From the NCBI GenBank assembly GCA_902465755.1, contig CABQOK010000004.1:1-20050 (forward strand): a stretch of DNA of 20,050 nucleotides. The letters run 5' to 3'. Source of the stretch: an uncultured Anaerococcus sp. (lineage in GTDB: Bacteria > Bacillota > Clostridia > Tissierellales > Peptoniphilaceae). Position numbers and translations under genes: made by a program. Position 1 is the stretch's first letter, and every line of letters begins with the position of its first letter. Of this stretch, positions 1 through 8,753 are shown piece by piece. Under the pieces are notes generated by a model. It had not been told where the DNA came from and did not search any database. It worked only from the letters and a program-made list of their open reading frames with translations.

Positions 1-16
1 AATATAAGGAGGGTCA

Positions 17-2521
17 ATGAAAGATATATATTCACTAAAGGCATCAATGGCGATCAAGGAAGCCAGAAACCTTGCCCTCCTCGATAAAAATCAAGAAGTC
101 ACAGACCTTCATCTACTAAAGTCTGTAACAGATCAAGAAAACCACGTCCTAGATACAATGCTTGAGGAATTTTCTGTAGATAAAGATAACTTAGCTTTAG
201 AAATAACAAAAGCTATAGGAAAATTAAGGTCAAACGATGGACTTAGTAAGCTTTATTTTTCAAGAGATTACCAACGTGCCTTGCTACTTGCTAAGGAAAA
301 TGCCAAGAAAAGGTACGCTGAGAAAATAACCACAAGCCATCTATTTCTAGCTTTCTTTGATTTAGGCAAGACTACTAGCAAACATATCCTAGAAAAAGTT
401 GGCCTAAGGCAAGAAAAATGTGAACAATATCTTGTAAATAAAGAAAAGGAAGTAGAAACTAGCGAACGATTTAGTGAAAAAATAGGAGACCTCATAGACA
501 AATATGGGATAGACCTTACTAAAAGAGCTAAAGAAGGTAAAATTGATTCAGTTATAGGCATGGATTATGAAGTAGATAGATTATCTGAAATCCTAACAAG
601 AAGGATAAAAAACAACCCTATCCTAATAGGTGAGCCTGGAGTTGGCAAATCTGCAGTTGTAGAGGGACTAGCTTTAAAGATTGCCCAAGGAGATGTGGTA
701 GATTTTCTAAAAGACAAGATAATATTTTCGTTAAATATATCAAGCGTATTAGCAGGTACAGGTTTAAGGGGTGAATTTGAATCAAGAGTTAAAGATTTGA
801 TGGACATAGTAACCTCATTTGAAGGAAAGATTATCCTATTTATTGATGAGATCCACACCATAGTTGGAGCTGGTAGCTCTTCAGGTGGGATTGATATTTC
901 AAATATCATAAAACCAAAGCTATCCAGAGGAGAAATAACCATAATAGGAGCGACAACTGTTGCTGAATACAGATCTCATATAGAAAAAGATGGAGCGCTT
1001 GAACGTCGTTTCCAAAAGATTCTAATAAAAGAGCCAAGCTTAGAAGAATCTTATGATATTCTTCGAGGAATAAAGACCAACTATGAAAATTTTCACAATC
1101 TGATAATAACAGATGAGGCGATAAAGGCTTGTGTAGACCTATCTGATAGATATATAACTGACAGAAAGCTACCTGATAAGGCGATAGATCTTATGGATGA
1201 GGCGGCATCAATGCTTAAAAACAAACTAGAAAATACACCGGATAGTCTTGATGAATTAAGAGAAGATATTCTAGAATTGGAAGAAAGCCTACAGCTTAAA
1301 GATGACGATAATAATAAAAATAAGTTAGATGAGCTAAAGAAGCTTTATGACAAGAATCTTGAAATAAAACAGGAAGAAACAGAAAATCTAAAAGAACTAA
1401 GAAGGATAAGAAGTGATATAAGAGAGCTTGAATTTATCAAAAAAAGATTATTAAACGAAGATAAATTCGAAGAATATACCAAAATTACTAAGATAAAACT
1501 ACCAGAGCTTATAAAAGAAGAAAAATCCTACCTAAACAAAAAATATGAATTTGTTAAAATAGAAAAGCTTGAAGAAAATCATATCAAAACACTGATATCT
1601 AGGATAACTAATATACCAGTAGAAGATTTGAATCAAGATAAGAAGGAGAAAATTCTAAACATAGATAAAACTCTGGGTAAAAAAGTAATAGGCCAACAAG
1701 AAGCCGTAGAAAAGATATCAAATGCAATAATAAGAACGGCTGTTGGCATGAAAAATAGGCACAAGCCAATAGGGACATTTCTTTTTACAGGAAATACAGG
1801 ACTTGGTAAGACCTATTTGGCAAAGGTTCTGGCTGATACCCTCTACGAAGGGGAAGAAAGCCTAATAAGATTTGACATGAGTGAGTATATGGATTCAAAT
1901 TCCACAACTAAGTTTATTGGAGCTCCTCCAGGATTTGTCGGTTATGAAGAAGGTGGCCAGCTTACTGAAAAAGTGAGGATCAATCCTTATTCGGTGATTC
2001 TATTTGATGAGATAGAAAAGGCTAACAAACAAATCTTTGACATCCTACTTCAAATACTCGATGAGGGAAGGCTGACTGATAATAGAGGCATAACCATAGA
2101 CTTTACCAATACTATTATAATTTTGACATCTAATATATTGGCCAAGGAAGATGACAGCGATCTATATAAGCATGAACTTTACCAATACTTTAAGCCTGAA
2201 TTTATAAATAGGCTTGATGCAATAGTTAAGTTTAATACCTTATCTTATGAAGATCTTATGGAAATAACAAAGATTTACCTAGAAGAAGTTAAAAATGATT
2301 TTGGGGAAATCGGAGTAAACTTTGCCTACACAAATGAAGTCATCGAAAAAATAGTAGACCTCTCAGATTATGAAGAATTTGGGGCTAGAGAGATTAGAAG
2401 AGTGGTTGACGATAAGATTGTAACCATGGTTTCTAGAAAAATCTTACAAGATGACTTGGATAGTACAAACGTGCTTACAATTATGTTAGAGGATGATAAG
2501 TTTTCCTTTGACATTATGTAA
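17..2521 (+). CDS. clpB: ClpB-type AAA+ protein disaggregase
   Basis: This is a cytoplasmic ATP-driven chaperone that pulls apart aggregated proteins, normally with DnaK/DnaJ/GrpE. The 834 residues show an N-terminal Clp repeat domain (about 4-140) and a first AAA+ module with Walker A GEPGVGKS (205-212), Walker B IILFIDE (272-278) and arginine pair ALERRF (330-331). A long charged coiled-coil middle domain (about 400-520) follows, then a second AAA+ module with GNTGLGKT (592-599) and VILFDE (660-665), and a C-terminal D2-small domain. I prefer ClpB over ClpC because the middle domain is long and I see no LGF/IGF ClpP-docking loop in the second module. The ATG follows AAGGAGGG at 7-13. Upstream control lies outside the window. 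The carbamoyltransferase gene starts 23 bases after the stop, so the two may share a transcript, an odd pairing. Confidence 0.9.
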   Translation: MKDIYSLKASMAIKEARNLALLDKNQEVTDLHLLKSVTDQENHVLDTMLEEFSVDKDNLALEITKAIGKLRSNDGLSKLYFSRDYQRALLLAKENAKKRYAEKITTSHLFLAFFDLGKTTSKHILEKVGLRQEKCEQYLVNKEKEVETSERFSEKIGDLIDKYGIDLTKRAKEGKIDSVIGMDYEVDRLSEILTRRIKNNPILIGEPGVGKSAVVEGLALKIAQGDVVDFLKDKIIFSLNISSVLAGTGLRGEFESRVKDLMDIVTSFEGKIILFIDEIHTIVGAGSSSGGIDISNIIKPKLSRGEITIIGATTVAEYRSHIEKDGALERRFQKILIKEPSLEESYDILRGIKTNYENFHNLIITDEAIKACVDLSDRYITDRKLPDKAIDLMDEAASMLKNKLENTPDSLDELREDILELEESLQLKDDDNNKNKLDELKKLYDKNLEIKQEETENLKELRRIRSDIRELEFIKKRLLNEDKFEEYTKITKIKLPELIKEEKSYLNKKYEFVKIEKLEENHIKTLISRITNIPVEDLNQDKKEKILNIDKTLGKKVIGQQEAVEKISNAIIRTAVGMKNRHKPIGTFLFTGNTGLGKTYLAKVLADTLYEGEESLIRFDMSEYMDSNSTTKFIGAPPGFVGYEEGGQLTEKVRINPYSVILFDEIEKANKQIFDILLQILDEGRLTDNRGITIDFTNTIIILTSNILAKEDDSDLYKHELYQYFKPEFINRLDAIVKFNTLSYEDLMEITKIYLEEVKNDFGEIGVNFAYTNEVIEKIVDLSDYEEFGAREIRRVVDDKIVTMVSRKILQDDLDSTNVLTIMLEDDKFSFDIM

Positions 2522-2544
2522 AATAAAAAAATAAGGAGATTAAA

Positions 2545-3549
2545 ATGGGAGTTAACTTAAGAGGACGCAATTTATTAGCTATTAAAGATTTTACAGAAGA
2601 TGAAGTTTTATACTTAATCAAACTATCAGAACAATTTAAAAACTTAAAACTAACAGGAACACCACACAACTATCTTCAAGGTAAGAACATAGTTTTATTA
2701 TTCGAAAAAACATCAACAAGAACAAGATGCTCATTTGAAGTTGCTGGAATGGACCTTGGTATGGGAGTAACATATCTAGATCCAGGTTCAAGCCAAATGG
2801 GTAAGAAAGAATCAATAGCTGATACTGCAAAAGTACTAGGTAGATTCTACGATGGTATAGAATACAGAGGATTTAGACAAGACTTAGTTGAAGAGTTAGC
2901 TGATAATGCAGGAGTTCCAGTATGGAATGGTCTAACAGATAAATGGCATCCAACTCAAATGATAGCCGATATGCTTACAATCAAAGAAAACTTTGGACGC
3001 CTTCGTGGTCTAAACTTTGTATATATGGGCGATTGCAGAAACAATATGGGTAATTCCCTAGCAGTAACATGCGCAAAACTTGGTATCAACTTCATTGGTT
3101 GCGGACCAAAAGACCTATGGCCAGAAGAAGATGTTCAAGAGTTAGCTAGAGAATTTGCTAAAAAACACGGTTCAAAAGTTGAATTTAGCGAAGATGTAAT
3201 GGCAAGCACAAAGGATGCTGATGTAATCTACACAGATATTTGGGTATCAATGGGAGAGCCTGAAGAAGTTTGGGCTGATAGAATCGAACAACTTCACCCA
3301 TTCCAAGTTAACCAAAAGGTAATGGATAATGCTAAAGAAGAAACAATCTTCATGCACTGCCTACCATCTTTCCACGACTTAAACACAACAGTTGGTAAAG
3401 AAATCTATGATAAATTCGGCGACAAATACGAATTAAACGGCATGGAAGTTACAGAAGATGTATTCTTATCACACAAATCTAAAGTATTTGACGAAGCTGA
3501 AAACAGAATGCATACAATAAAAGCTATAATGTATGCAACCCTTAAATAA
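2545..3549 (+). CDS. argF: ornithine carbamoyltransferase (canonical paralogue)
   Basis: The enzyme interconverts ornithine plus carbamoyl phosphate and citrulline plus phosphate in the cytoplasm. It serves either arginine synthesis (argF) or the arginine deiminase pathway (arcB); nothing nearby decides which. At 334 residues it has normal length. All family signatures are present: carbamoyl-phosphate loop STRTR (57-61), HPTQ (135-138), RNNMGNS (165-171), the ornithine loop DIWVSMG (231-237) and HCLP (271-274). The start is ATG with AAGGAG at 2533-2538. Codon use looks more selected than in its neighbours: arginine is mainly AGA or CGC/CGT, whereas the paralogue at 10141 uses AGG often. That suggests high expression. 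A hairpin terminator follows. Confidence 0.93.
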   Translation: MGVNLRGRNLLAIKDFTEDEVLYLIKLSEQFKNLKLTGTPHNYLQGKNIVLLFEKTSTRTRCSFEVAGMDLGMGVTYLDPGSSQMGKKESIADTAKVLGRFYDGIEYRGFRQDLVEELADNAGVPVWNGLTDKWHPTQMIADMLTIKENFGRLRGLNFVYMGDCRNNMGNSLAVTCAKLGINFIGCGPKDLWPEEDVQELAREFAKKHGSKVEFSEDVMASTKDADVIYTDIWVSMGEPEEVWADRIEQLHPFQVNQKVMDNAKEETIFMHCLPSFHDLNTTVGKEIYDKFGDKYELNGMEVTEDVFLSHKSKVFDEAENRMHTIKAIMYATLK

Positions 3550-3565
3550 AAAGAGACTAACTAAG

Positions 3566-3595
3566 ACTGCCGGCAGAGCTGGCAGTTTTATTATG
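3566..3595 (+). terminator. Rho-independent terminator after the ornithine carbamoyltransferase gene
   Basis: ACTGCCGGC (3566-3574) pairs with GCTGGCAGT (3578-3586) around an AGA loop, giving a 9-bp stem with one G-U pair. TTTTATTAT follows directly. Confidence 0.8.
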
Positions 3596-3611
3596 GGAAA
3601 AAACTCTCAGA

Positions 3612-3629
3612 TTTGATATAATTATCAAA
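3612..3629. promoter_or_regulatory. 7-bp inverted repeat overlapping a possible -10 box
   Basis: TTTGATA and TATCAAA flank TAAT just upstream of the DUF4236 ribosome site. The palindrome contains TATAAT at 3617-3622, but I see no convincing -35 hexamer at the right distance. It may be an operator over the promoter or simply AT-rich symmetry. Confidence 0.35.
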
Positions 3630-3639
3630 GGAGGAAGTT

Positions 3640-4622
3640 ATGGGAGTAAGATTCAGAAAAAGCATAAATTTAGGCAAGGGCTTTAGGATAAATATGTCAA
3701 AGACTGGCCCTGGGTTTTCTTGGGGTGGCAAGGGATTTAGGATAACAAAAACAGCTAAGGGAAATATAAGAGGAACAGCTTACTTGCCAGGCACAGGGCT
3801 TTCCTACCAAAAGGAATTTAAAAATCCTTTAGCAGGAGGTAAATTAGGGGAAAAGCAAGCAAAAAATAATGTAGATGATTCATCTTATGCTGACGCTCAA
3901 AATTATGGATTAGACTTTAAAAAACTAGAGTCAACTGGACTAGAAGATATATTACAAGCGTCAGAGAGCAAGAAACCTTATATGTATATAGGCATAGGAT
4001 TGGTTATTTTGGGAATCGCTTTATTTTTTGTAAATCCGTTGTTCTTAGCAATAAGCGTATTAGGACTTATACTTTGTTTTTACAAAAAAGATGGAGAAGA
4101 TGTAAGTATAGATTATGATTTTGAAGGAGATTCTAAGGAAGAATACGACTTAACCAACAAACTTTTGGCAGGAATATTAGAAAGTGATGAAGTTTTCCTA
4201 GTAAATGAATTGGCAGAAGAAAACGAAAGAAACATAATAGTAGATAGGTCAAACTTAACTATAGGAAAAAATTTGCCTAAAGGATTTGAAACAAACGTTG
4301 GAGTCTAAAATCTGATGATTTGTCTATATATTTCTTGCCAGATGCACTATTATTAGAAAAAAACGCCAAGGTCAAAGCAATTGACTACAAGGATTTAAAG
4401 ATAGATCTTAGAGCAGAAGACTTCATGGAAGAGGGAAAAGTAGCTAAAGATGCTACTCTTATAGAGAAAACTTACAAACATGCTAACAAAGACGGAGGCC
4501 CTGACAAAAGATACAAGGACAATCCTGAGGTAAATATAGTAGAGTATGGAATCTTAGAAATAATAGGATCAAATATCAATCTAATGATAGTATTTTCAGA
4601 TACAGTTATAGATGGAGAATAG
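3640..4622 (+). pseudogene. DUF4236-domain membrane protein, frame broken near 4302
   Basis: The first 222 codons (3640-4308) start at ATG behind AAAGGAGG. They carry the Gly-rich DUF4236 domain at residues 1-60 (MGVRFRKS, SKTGPGFSWGGKG and PGTGLSY motifs), a linker, and two hydrophobic segments at about 115-150. They stop at TAA 4306-4308. Coding continues in the -1 frame from about 4302 to 4622 (SLKSDDLSIYFLPDALLLEKN and onward, ending near SDTVIDGE). The second part has no ribosome site and only a TTG as a possible start. The two parts read as one protein of about 325 residues with one base missing near GTTGGAGTC. I see no heptameric slippery site, so real mutation or sequencing error is likelier than programmed frameshifting. 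The function of DUF4236 proteins is unknown to me. Confidence 0.72.
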
Positions 4623-4629
4623 GAAAAAT

Positions 4630-4676
4630 GGCTTTTAGAAATTATGACAATTCATAGTTTTTAAAAGCCTTTTTGT
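4630..4676. terminator. Shared terminator between convergent genes
   Basis: GGCTTTTA (4630-4637) pairs with TAAAAGCC (4662-4669), with a long AT-rich interior that allows further pairing. TTTTTG follows on the plus strand, and an ATTTTTCC tract lies beyond the stem on the minus strand. It can therefore serve both the DUF4236 gene and the DeoR-family gene that converges on it. Confidence 0.65.
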
Positions 4677-4684
4677 TTGTTTTA

Positions 4685-5476
4685 TTATTCTGCAATTATT
4701 ACTTTAATATCTTTGTTTTTTAGGTAATCGAGCCATTTTTGGCTGATGTTTTTATCTGTAATAACGGTATCTACATCATCAATCTCACAAAAATGCACAG
4801 CTTTAACACTATCAAACTTGCTAGAATCAGCCATTAGAATAACTTCTAAGGAATTTTTGATAATCATTTTCTTGGTGGCAAGTTCATAGGAATTAGCACA
4901 AGTTACGCCAAGCTTTGGATGAATACCTGCAGCTGACAAAAACACCTTGTTCGCTCTAGTGTTTTCTATTATTTTAAGACTAGCTTGTGATTCAAACATG
5001 CCTGTATCTCTATGAAATACTCCACCAGCGAGTGTTAAGTCGACATTATCCTTATGCATCAGATTTAGGAAGTTATTTGATGAAAAAACTAGACAAGTAC
5101 AAGTTAAATCAGTGGGTATGTATTTTGATAATTTGTCAGTTGTACTTCCTGTATCAATTATTACAATATCATCTTCTTTGATAAGCTTAGATGCTGCAAG
5201 ACCTATTAGATCTTTTTCTTTGTTGTAAAGCTTTGAATTTAAATTAATATCATAATCTGAATCCATCTTATTAATTGTTGGATTATTTAAATAGGGGTTA
5301 TAAACTACGGCCCCATGATATACTTCTACAACATTATTTTCTTCTAGGATTTTTATATCTCTTCTAATAGTCATTTCAGAAACTGATAGTTCCGAAGCAA
5401 GCTCCTTTATAGAAGATCCATTTCTATTTTTAATTATGTTAATTACTTTATTTAATCTATCTTCTTTTTTGCTCAT
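4685..5476 (-). CDS. DeoR-family transcriptional regulator, probable controller of the deo operon
   Basis: This is a 263-residue DNA-binding repressor of the DeoR/GlpR type. It has an N-terminal helix-turn-helix (about 22-45, with the family signature SVSEMTIRRDIKILE). The C-terminal DeoR sugar-phosphate sensor domain contains IIDTGSTT and a TLAGGVFHRDTGMFES stretch. I place the start at ATG 5474-5476, preceded by GGTGAGGGG. An in-frame TTG six codons upstream would put the ribosome site inside the gene. It is divergent from deoC-deoB-nupC-pdp, with about 200 bases between the starts. By family precedent the effector would be a phosphorylated sugar such as deoxyribose-5-phosphate; that ligand and the target are inferred from position only. 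Confidence 0.88.
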   Translation of the reverse strand: MSKKEDRLNKVINIIKNRNGSSIKELASELSVSEMTIRRDIKILEENNVVEVYHGAVVYNPYLNNPTINKMDSDYDINLNSKLYNKEKDLIGLAASKLIKEDDIVIIDTGSTTDKLSKYIPTDLTCTCLVFSSNNFLNLMHKDNVDLTLAGGVFHRDTGMFESQASLKIIENTRANKVFLSAAGIHPKLGVTCANSYELATKKMIIKNSLEVILMADSSKFDSVKAVHFCEIDDVDTVITDKNISQKWLDYLKNKDIKVIIAE

Positions 5477-5565
5477 AAACCCCTCACCCTTCAAAATGAT
5501 TGTACCCGAAATTTGTAATAAATTTAGTCAAAAACCATCATAAAATAAAATAATGGTAAAATTAT

Positions 5566-5578
5566 AACATTTTATGTT
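5566..5578. promoter_or_regulatory. Candidate operator overlapping the deo -35 box
   Basis: AACAT-TTT-ATGTT is a perfect 5-bp inverted repeat ending two bases into the TTGACA hexamer. The location suits repression by the divergent DeoR-family protein. An A-rich tract with AACAAAAGAAACGAAA at about 5612-5628, just after the expected transcription start, is a second possible site. Confidence 0.35.
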
Positions 5579-5605
5579 GACATATTAACACGATTGTTGT
5601 AGAAT
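5577..5605 (+). promoter_or_regulatory. Sigma-A type promoter of the deo operon
   Basis: TTGACA (5577-5582), a 17-base spacer and TAGAAT (5600-5605) give a near-consensus promoter. Transcription should start near 5612, leaving a leader of about 65 bases before deoC. Confidence 0.75.
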
Positions 5606-5676
5606 AAAAATAACAAAAGAAACGAAATGTCTAGACAATAAGGAAAACCTTTCATAAAGGATTATAAGGAGTTATT

Positions 5677-6345
5677 ATGGAAAATAATGAAATTTATGCT
5701 CATATTGATCACACGTTACTAAAACCTTTTTCTACATGGGAAGATATAGAAAAACTATGTGATGAAGCTGTAGAATACAAAACTGCATCAGTTTGCATTC
5801 CTCAATCATATATCGAAAGAATCAACAAAAAATACGGTGAGAAGCTAACTATTTGTACAGTAATTGGCTTTCCTCTAGGATACAATCTAACAGAATCAAA
5901 GATAGTAGAAGCTGAACAAGCTATTACCTATGGAGCAAGCGAGATAGATATGGTTGTAAATATCTCAGATGTTAAGAATGGAGATTACAAAAAAGTAGAA
6001 GATGAGATAAAAGCTATAAAGGAAGTCGTTGGAGATAAGATCCTTAAGGTTATTATAGAAACTTGCTATCTTACAGAAGAAGAAAAAATAGCTATGTGTG
6101 AAGCTGTTACAAATGCAGGTGCTGATTACATCAAAACATCTACAGGCTTTGGTACAGATGGAGCTAGGATGGAAGATGTGATCTTGTTCAAAGAGCACAT
6201 CGGAGAAAATGTTAAAATAAAAGCAGCTGGTGGAGTTAGAACAAAAGAAGATTTGATTGCCTTTATCGAAGCAGGCTGCGATAGAATTGGGACAAGCTCT
6301 GCAATCAAGATGTTAAAGGGCGAAGAAAATAAATCAGATTATTAA
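5677..6345 (+). CDS. deoC: deoxyribose-phosphate aldolase
   Basis: DeoC cleaves 2-deoxy-D-ribose 5-phosphate to acetaldehyde and glyceraldehyde 3-phosphate, the last step of deoxynucleoside breakdown. The 222 residues are full length for the bacterial class I aldolase. The Schiff-base lysine is K153 in KTSTGFGTDGA, the acid-base pair is D91 (EIDMVVN) and K182 (IKAAGGVRT), and the N-terminal IDHTLLKP motif is intact. ATG follows AAGGAG at 5666-5671. It is the first gene of the operon, and deoB starts 9 bases after its stop. Confidence 0.96.
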   Translation: MENNEIYAHIDHTLLKPFSTWEDIEKLCDEAVEYKTASVCIPQSYIERINKKYGEKLTICTVIGFPLGYNLTESKIVEAEQAITYGASEIDMVVNISDVKNGDYKKVEDEIKAIKEVVGDKILKVIIETCYLTEEEKIAMCEAVTNAGADYIKTSTGFGTDGARMEDVILFKEHIGENVKIKAAGGVRTKEDLIAFIEAGCDRIGTSSAIKMLKGEENKSDY

Positions 6346-6354
6346 GGATTTGCC

Positions 6355-7530
6355 ATGAAAAACAACAAGAGAGTTTTTTTAATAGTTTTAGATAGTTTTG
6401 GAATAGGCGAGATGCCAGATGCTGACAAGTATGGAGATGAGGGAAGCAATACTTTAGCTGCAATTGTTAAAAGTAAAAAGTATAACACTCCAAATTTAGA
6501 AAAGTTAGGTCTTTTTAATATAGAAGGGGTCGACTGTAAAGAAGGTGTAGAAAAACCACAAGGATCTTTTGCAAGACTTGCTGAAAGCTCAAACGGCAAA
6601 GATACAACTACAGGTCACTGGGAAATGGCAGGAATAATTTCCGAAAAACCATTCCCAACTTTCCCTAATGGATTCCCAGAAGATTTCCTAGAAGAATATT
6701 CTAAAAGAGTAGGTAGGAAAATTCTTTGTAACAAACCATACTCTGGAACAGAAGTTATAAAAGATTATGGAAAAGAACATCTAGAAACTGGAGCTTTGAT
6801 AGTATATACATCAGCTGATTCAGTTTTCCAAGTGGCAGGACATGAAGATGTAATAAGCCTTGATGAACTGTATCGCTGTTGCGAGATTGCAAGAGAGATG
6901 TTACAAGGAGATCTAGCTGTAGGAAGAGTTATAGCAAGACCATTTGTAGGCGAGCTCGGTTCTTTTGAAAGAACTAGAAACAGACACGACTATGCCCTTG
7001 ATCCTACAGGTCCAATTGTAATGGATGATTTAGTTAAAAATGGTTTCGACTCAATTGGAGTAGGAAAGATCTACGATATATTTGCAGGAAAATCTGTCGA
7101 AGAAAGTTATAAGATGGAAGATAATATCGATGGAATGAATATAACCCTTGACCTATGTGATAAGGATTTCAATGGTTTATGCTTTGTAAACTTGGTCGAT
7201 TTCGATATGATTTATGGTCATAGAAATGATGTAGATGGTTATGCAAATGCAGCTAGTGAGTTTGACAAACAATTAGGTCAAATGATGGATAAACTTAGAG
7301 AAGATGACATAGTAATTATTACAGCAGACCATGGTTGTGACCCATCAACAGAATCTACAGATCACTCTAGAGAATATGTCCCTATGATAATATTTGGGGA
7401 TAAGATAAAAGCTGGTGTTGATCTAAAGACAAGAAATACCTTTGCGGATATTGGAAAGACTATAGCCGACATATTTGAGATAGATAGCCAAATCCCAGGA
7501 ACAAGTTTTTATAAAGAAGTTAGTAAATAG
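6355..7530 (+). CDS. deoB: phosphopentomutase
   Basis: DeoB converts (deoxy)ribose 1-phosphate to the 5-phosphate, linking nucleoside phosphorylase to DeoC. The 391-residue protein belongs to the alkaline-phosphatase superfamily. It has metal-binding VLDSFGIG (D13) and the phospho-acceptor threonine in DTTTGHWEMAG (T85 by alignment with known phosphopentomutases). Further metal ligands lie in the C-terminal DFDMIYGHRNDVDGY and TADHGCDP motifs. The start has a weaker AAGGA site overlapping the deoC stop, so translation may be coupled. NupC follows after 9 bases. Confidence 0.96.
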   Translation: MKNNKRVFLIVLDSFGIGEMPDADKYGDEGSNTLAAIVKSKKYNTPNLEKLGLFNIEGVDCKEGVEKPQGSFARLAESSNGKDTTTGHWEMAGIISEKPFPTFPNGFPEDFLEEYSKRVGRKILCNKPYSGTEVIKDYGKEHLETGALIVYTSADSVFQVAGHEDVISLDELYRCCEIAREMLQGDLAVGRVIARPFVGELGSFERTRNRHDYALDPTGPIVMDDLVKNGFDSIGVGKIYDIFAGKSVEESYKMEDNIDGMNITLDLCDKDFNGLCFVNLVDFDMIYGHRNDVDGYANAASEFDKQLGQMMDKLREDDIVIITADHGCDPSTESTDHSREYVPMIIFGDKIKAGVDLKTRNTFADIGKTIADIFEIDSQIPGTSFYKEVSK

Positions 7531-7539
7531 GAGTTATAT

Positions 7540-8742
7540 ATGAAGTTAGTGTTAAACCTTCTGGGTATAGTTGTTGTTATCGCTTTCATGTTTGCGATAT
7601 CAATGAATAGGAAGGCTGTAAATGTAAAAAGAATCTTTACAACCTTGCTTGCTCAGTTTATTATAGCGGGTCTTCTTGTAAAATTACCTCAAGGTAGAAA
7701 AGCTATAGCAGCAGTAAGTACAGGTGTTGAGAAAGTGCTATCTTATGGTAGCGAAGGTATCCAATTTGTCTTTGGATCTTTAGGAGATCCAGCTGCCCCA
7801 ACTGGCTTTATATTTGCCTTTCAAACTTTGACAAATATTGTATTTATCTCAGCCCTAGTAGCAGTATTGTTCTACACAGGGATATTAGGATTTGTAGTAT
7901 CAAAGATAGGTTGGGTTATAGGAAAATTATTCAAAACATCAGAAGTTGAATCATTTGTAGCTGTAGCTAATATGTTTTTAGGTCAAACAGACTCACCAAT
8001 TCTTGTAGCGAAATACCTTAATTTCATGACGGAAAGTGAAGTTATGCTAGTTTTGGTATCAGGTATGGGATCTATGTCGGTATCTATTATAGCTGGATAT
8101 GTTGCCTTGGGAATCCCTATGGAATCCTTGCTTATAGCATCCACCATGGTTCCAGTTGGCTCAATTCTTTTATCTAAAATCGTATGCCCACAAACAGATA
8201 AAATCCAAGAGCTTGGTGAGGTAAAGATGGACAGGAAGGGCAACAATGAAAATGTACTAGATGCCTTATCAAGTGGAGCCATAGATGGAATGAACATGGC
8301 TATGGCAATCGGAGCAAGCCTTATAGCTATAATTTCAATTGTAGCTTTGATAAATGGGGTTTTAGGAATATTTAATATTTCTTTGGAGACCATCTTATCC
8401 TACATCTTTGCACCAATGGGTTACTTGATGGGACTTGAGGGTAAAGAAGTATTAACAGCAGGTGAGCTATTAGGATCTAAGCTAATCCTAAACGAGTTCG
8501 TAGCCTTTGGTAAACTTGGCCCAATGCTTGCTACCATGAGTGAAAGAACAGGTCTAATGCTTGCAGTATCTCTAGCAGGATTTGCTAATGTAAGCTCAAT
8601 AGGGATTTGCATATCAGGTATTTCAGTCCTATGTCCAGAAAAAAGACCAGTTCTTGCAAAGCTTGCCTTAAGAGCAATGATTGCAGGATTCTGTGTCAGC
8701 GTACTATCAGCTTTAATAGTTGGTATTTGGTTATTATTCTAA
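7540..8742 (+). CDS. nupC: NupC-type concentrative nucleoside transporter
   Basis: This 400-residue inner-membrane cation-coupled symporter brings in nucleosides for the enzymes encoded around it. It starts with a hydrophobic helix (residues 3-20) and has repeated membrane segments. The CNT-family signatures are visible: GQTDSPIL in the first substrate half (usual form GQTEAP), a Gly/Ser-rich GMGSMSVSIIAGYV segment and NEFVAFGKLG in the second half. The ribosome site is AGGAG just before ATG. It lies between deoB and pdp; the pdp start is 11 bases after its stop. Confidence 0.93.
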   Translation: MKLVLNLLGIVVVIAFMFAISMNRKAVNVKRIFTTLLAQFIIAGLLVKLPQGRKAIAAVSTGVEKVLSYGSEGIQFVFGSLGDPAAPTGFIFAFQTLTNIVFISALVAVLFYTGILGFVVSKIGWVIGKLFKTSEVESFVAVANMFLGQTDSPILVAKYLNFMTESEVMLVLVSGMGSMSVSIIAGYVALGIPMESLLIASTMVPVGSILLSKIVCPQTDKIQELGEVKMDRKGNNENVLDALSSGAIDGMNMAMAIGASLIAIISIVALINGVLGIFNISLETILSYIFAPMGYLMGLEGKEVLTAGELLGSKLILNEFVAFGKLGPMLATMSERTGLMLAVSLAGFANVSSIGICISGISVLCPEKRPVLAKLALRAMIAGFCVSVLSALIVGIWLLF

Positions 8743-8753
8743 AGGAGAAGAAA

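Noticed and set aside
268..942. Antisense open frames inside clpB and similar frames opposite other genes
   Set aside because: They lie opposite well-supported genes, have no ribosome sites or family motifs, and reflect codon bias on the coding strand.
8607..8753. In-frame extension of the pyrimidine-nucleoside phosphorylase upstream into nupC
   Set aside because: It overlaps nupC heavily, has no ribosome site and adds a non-family leader. ATG 8754 has AAAGGAG and gives the normal length.
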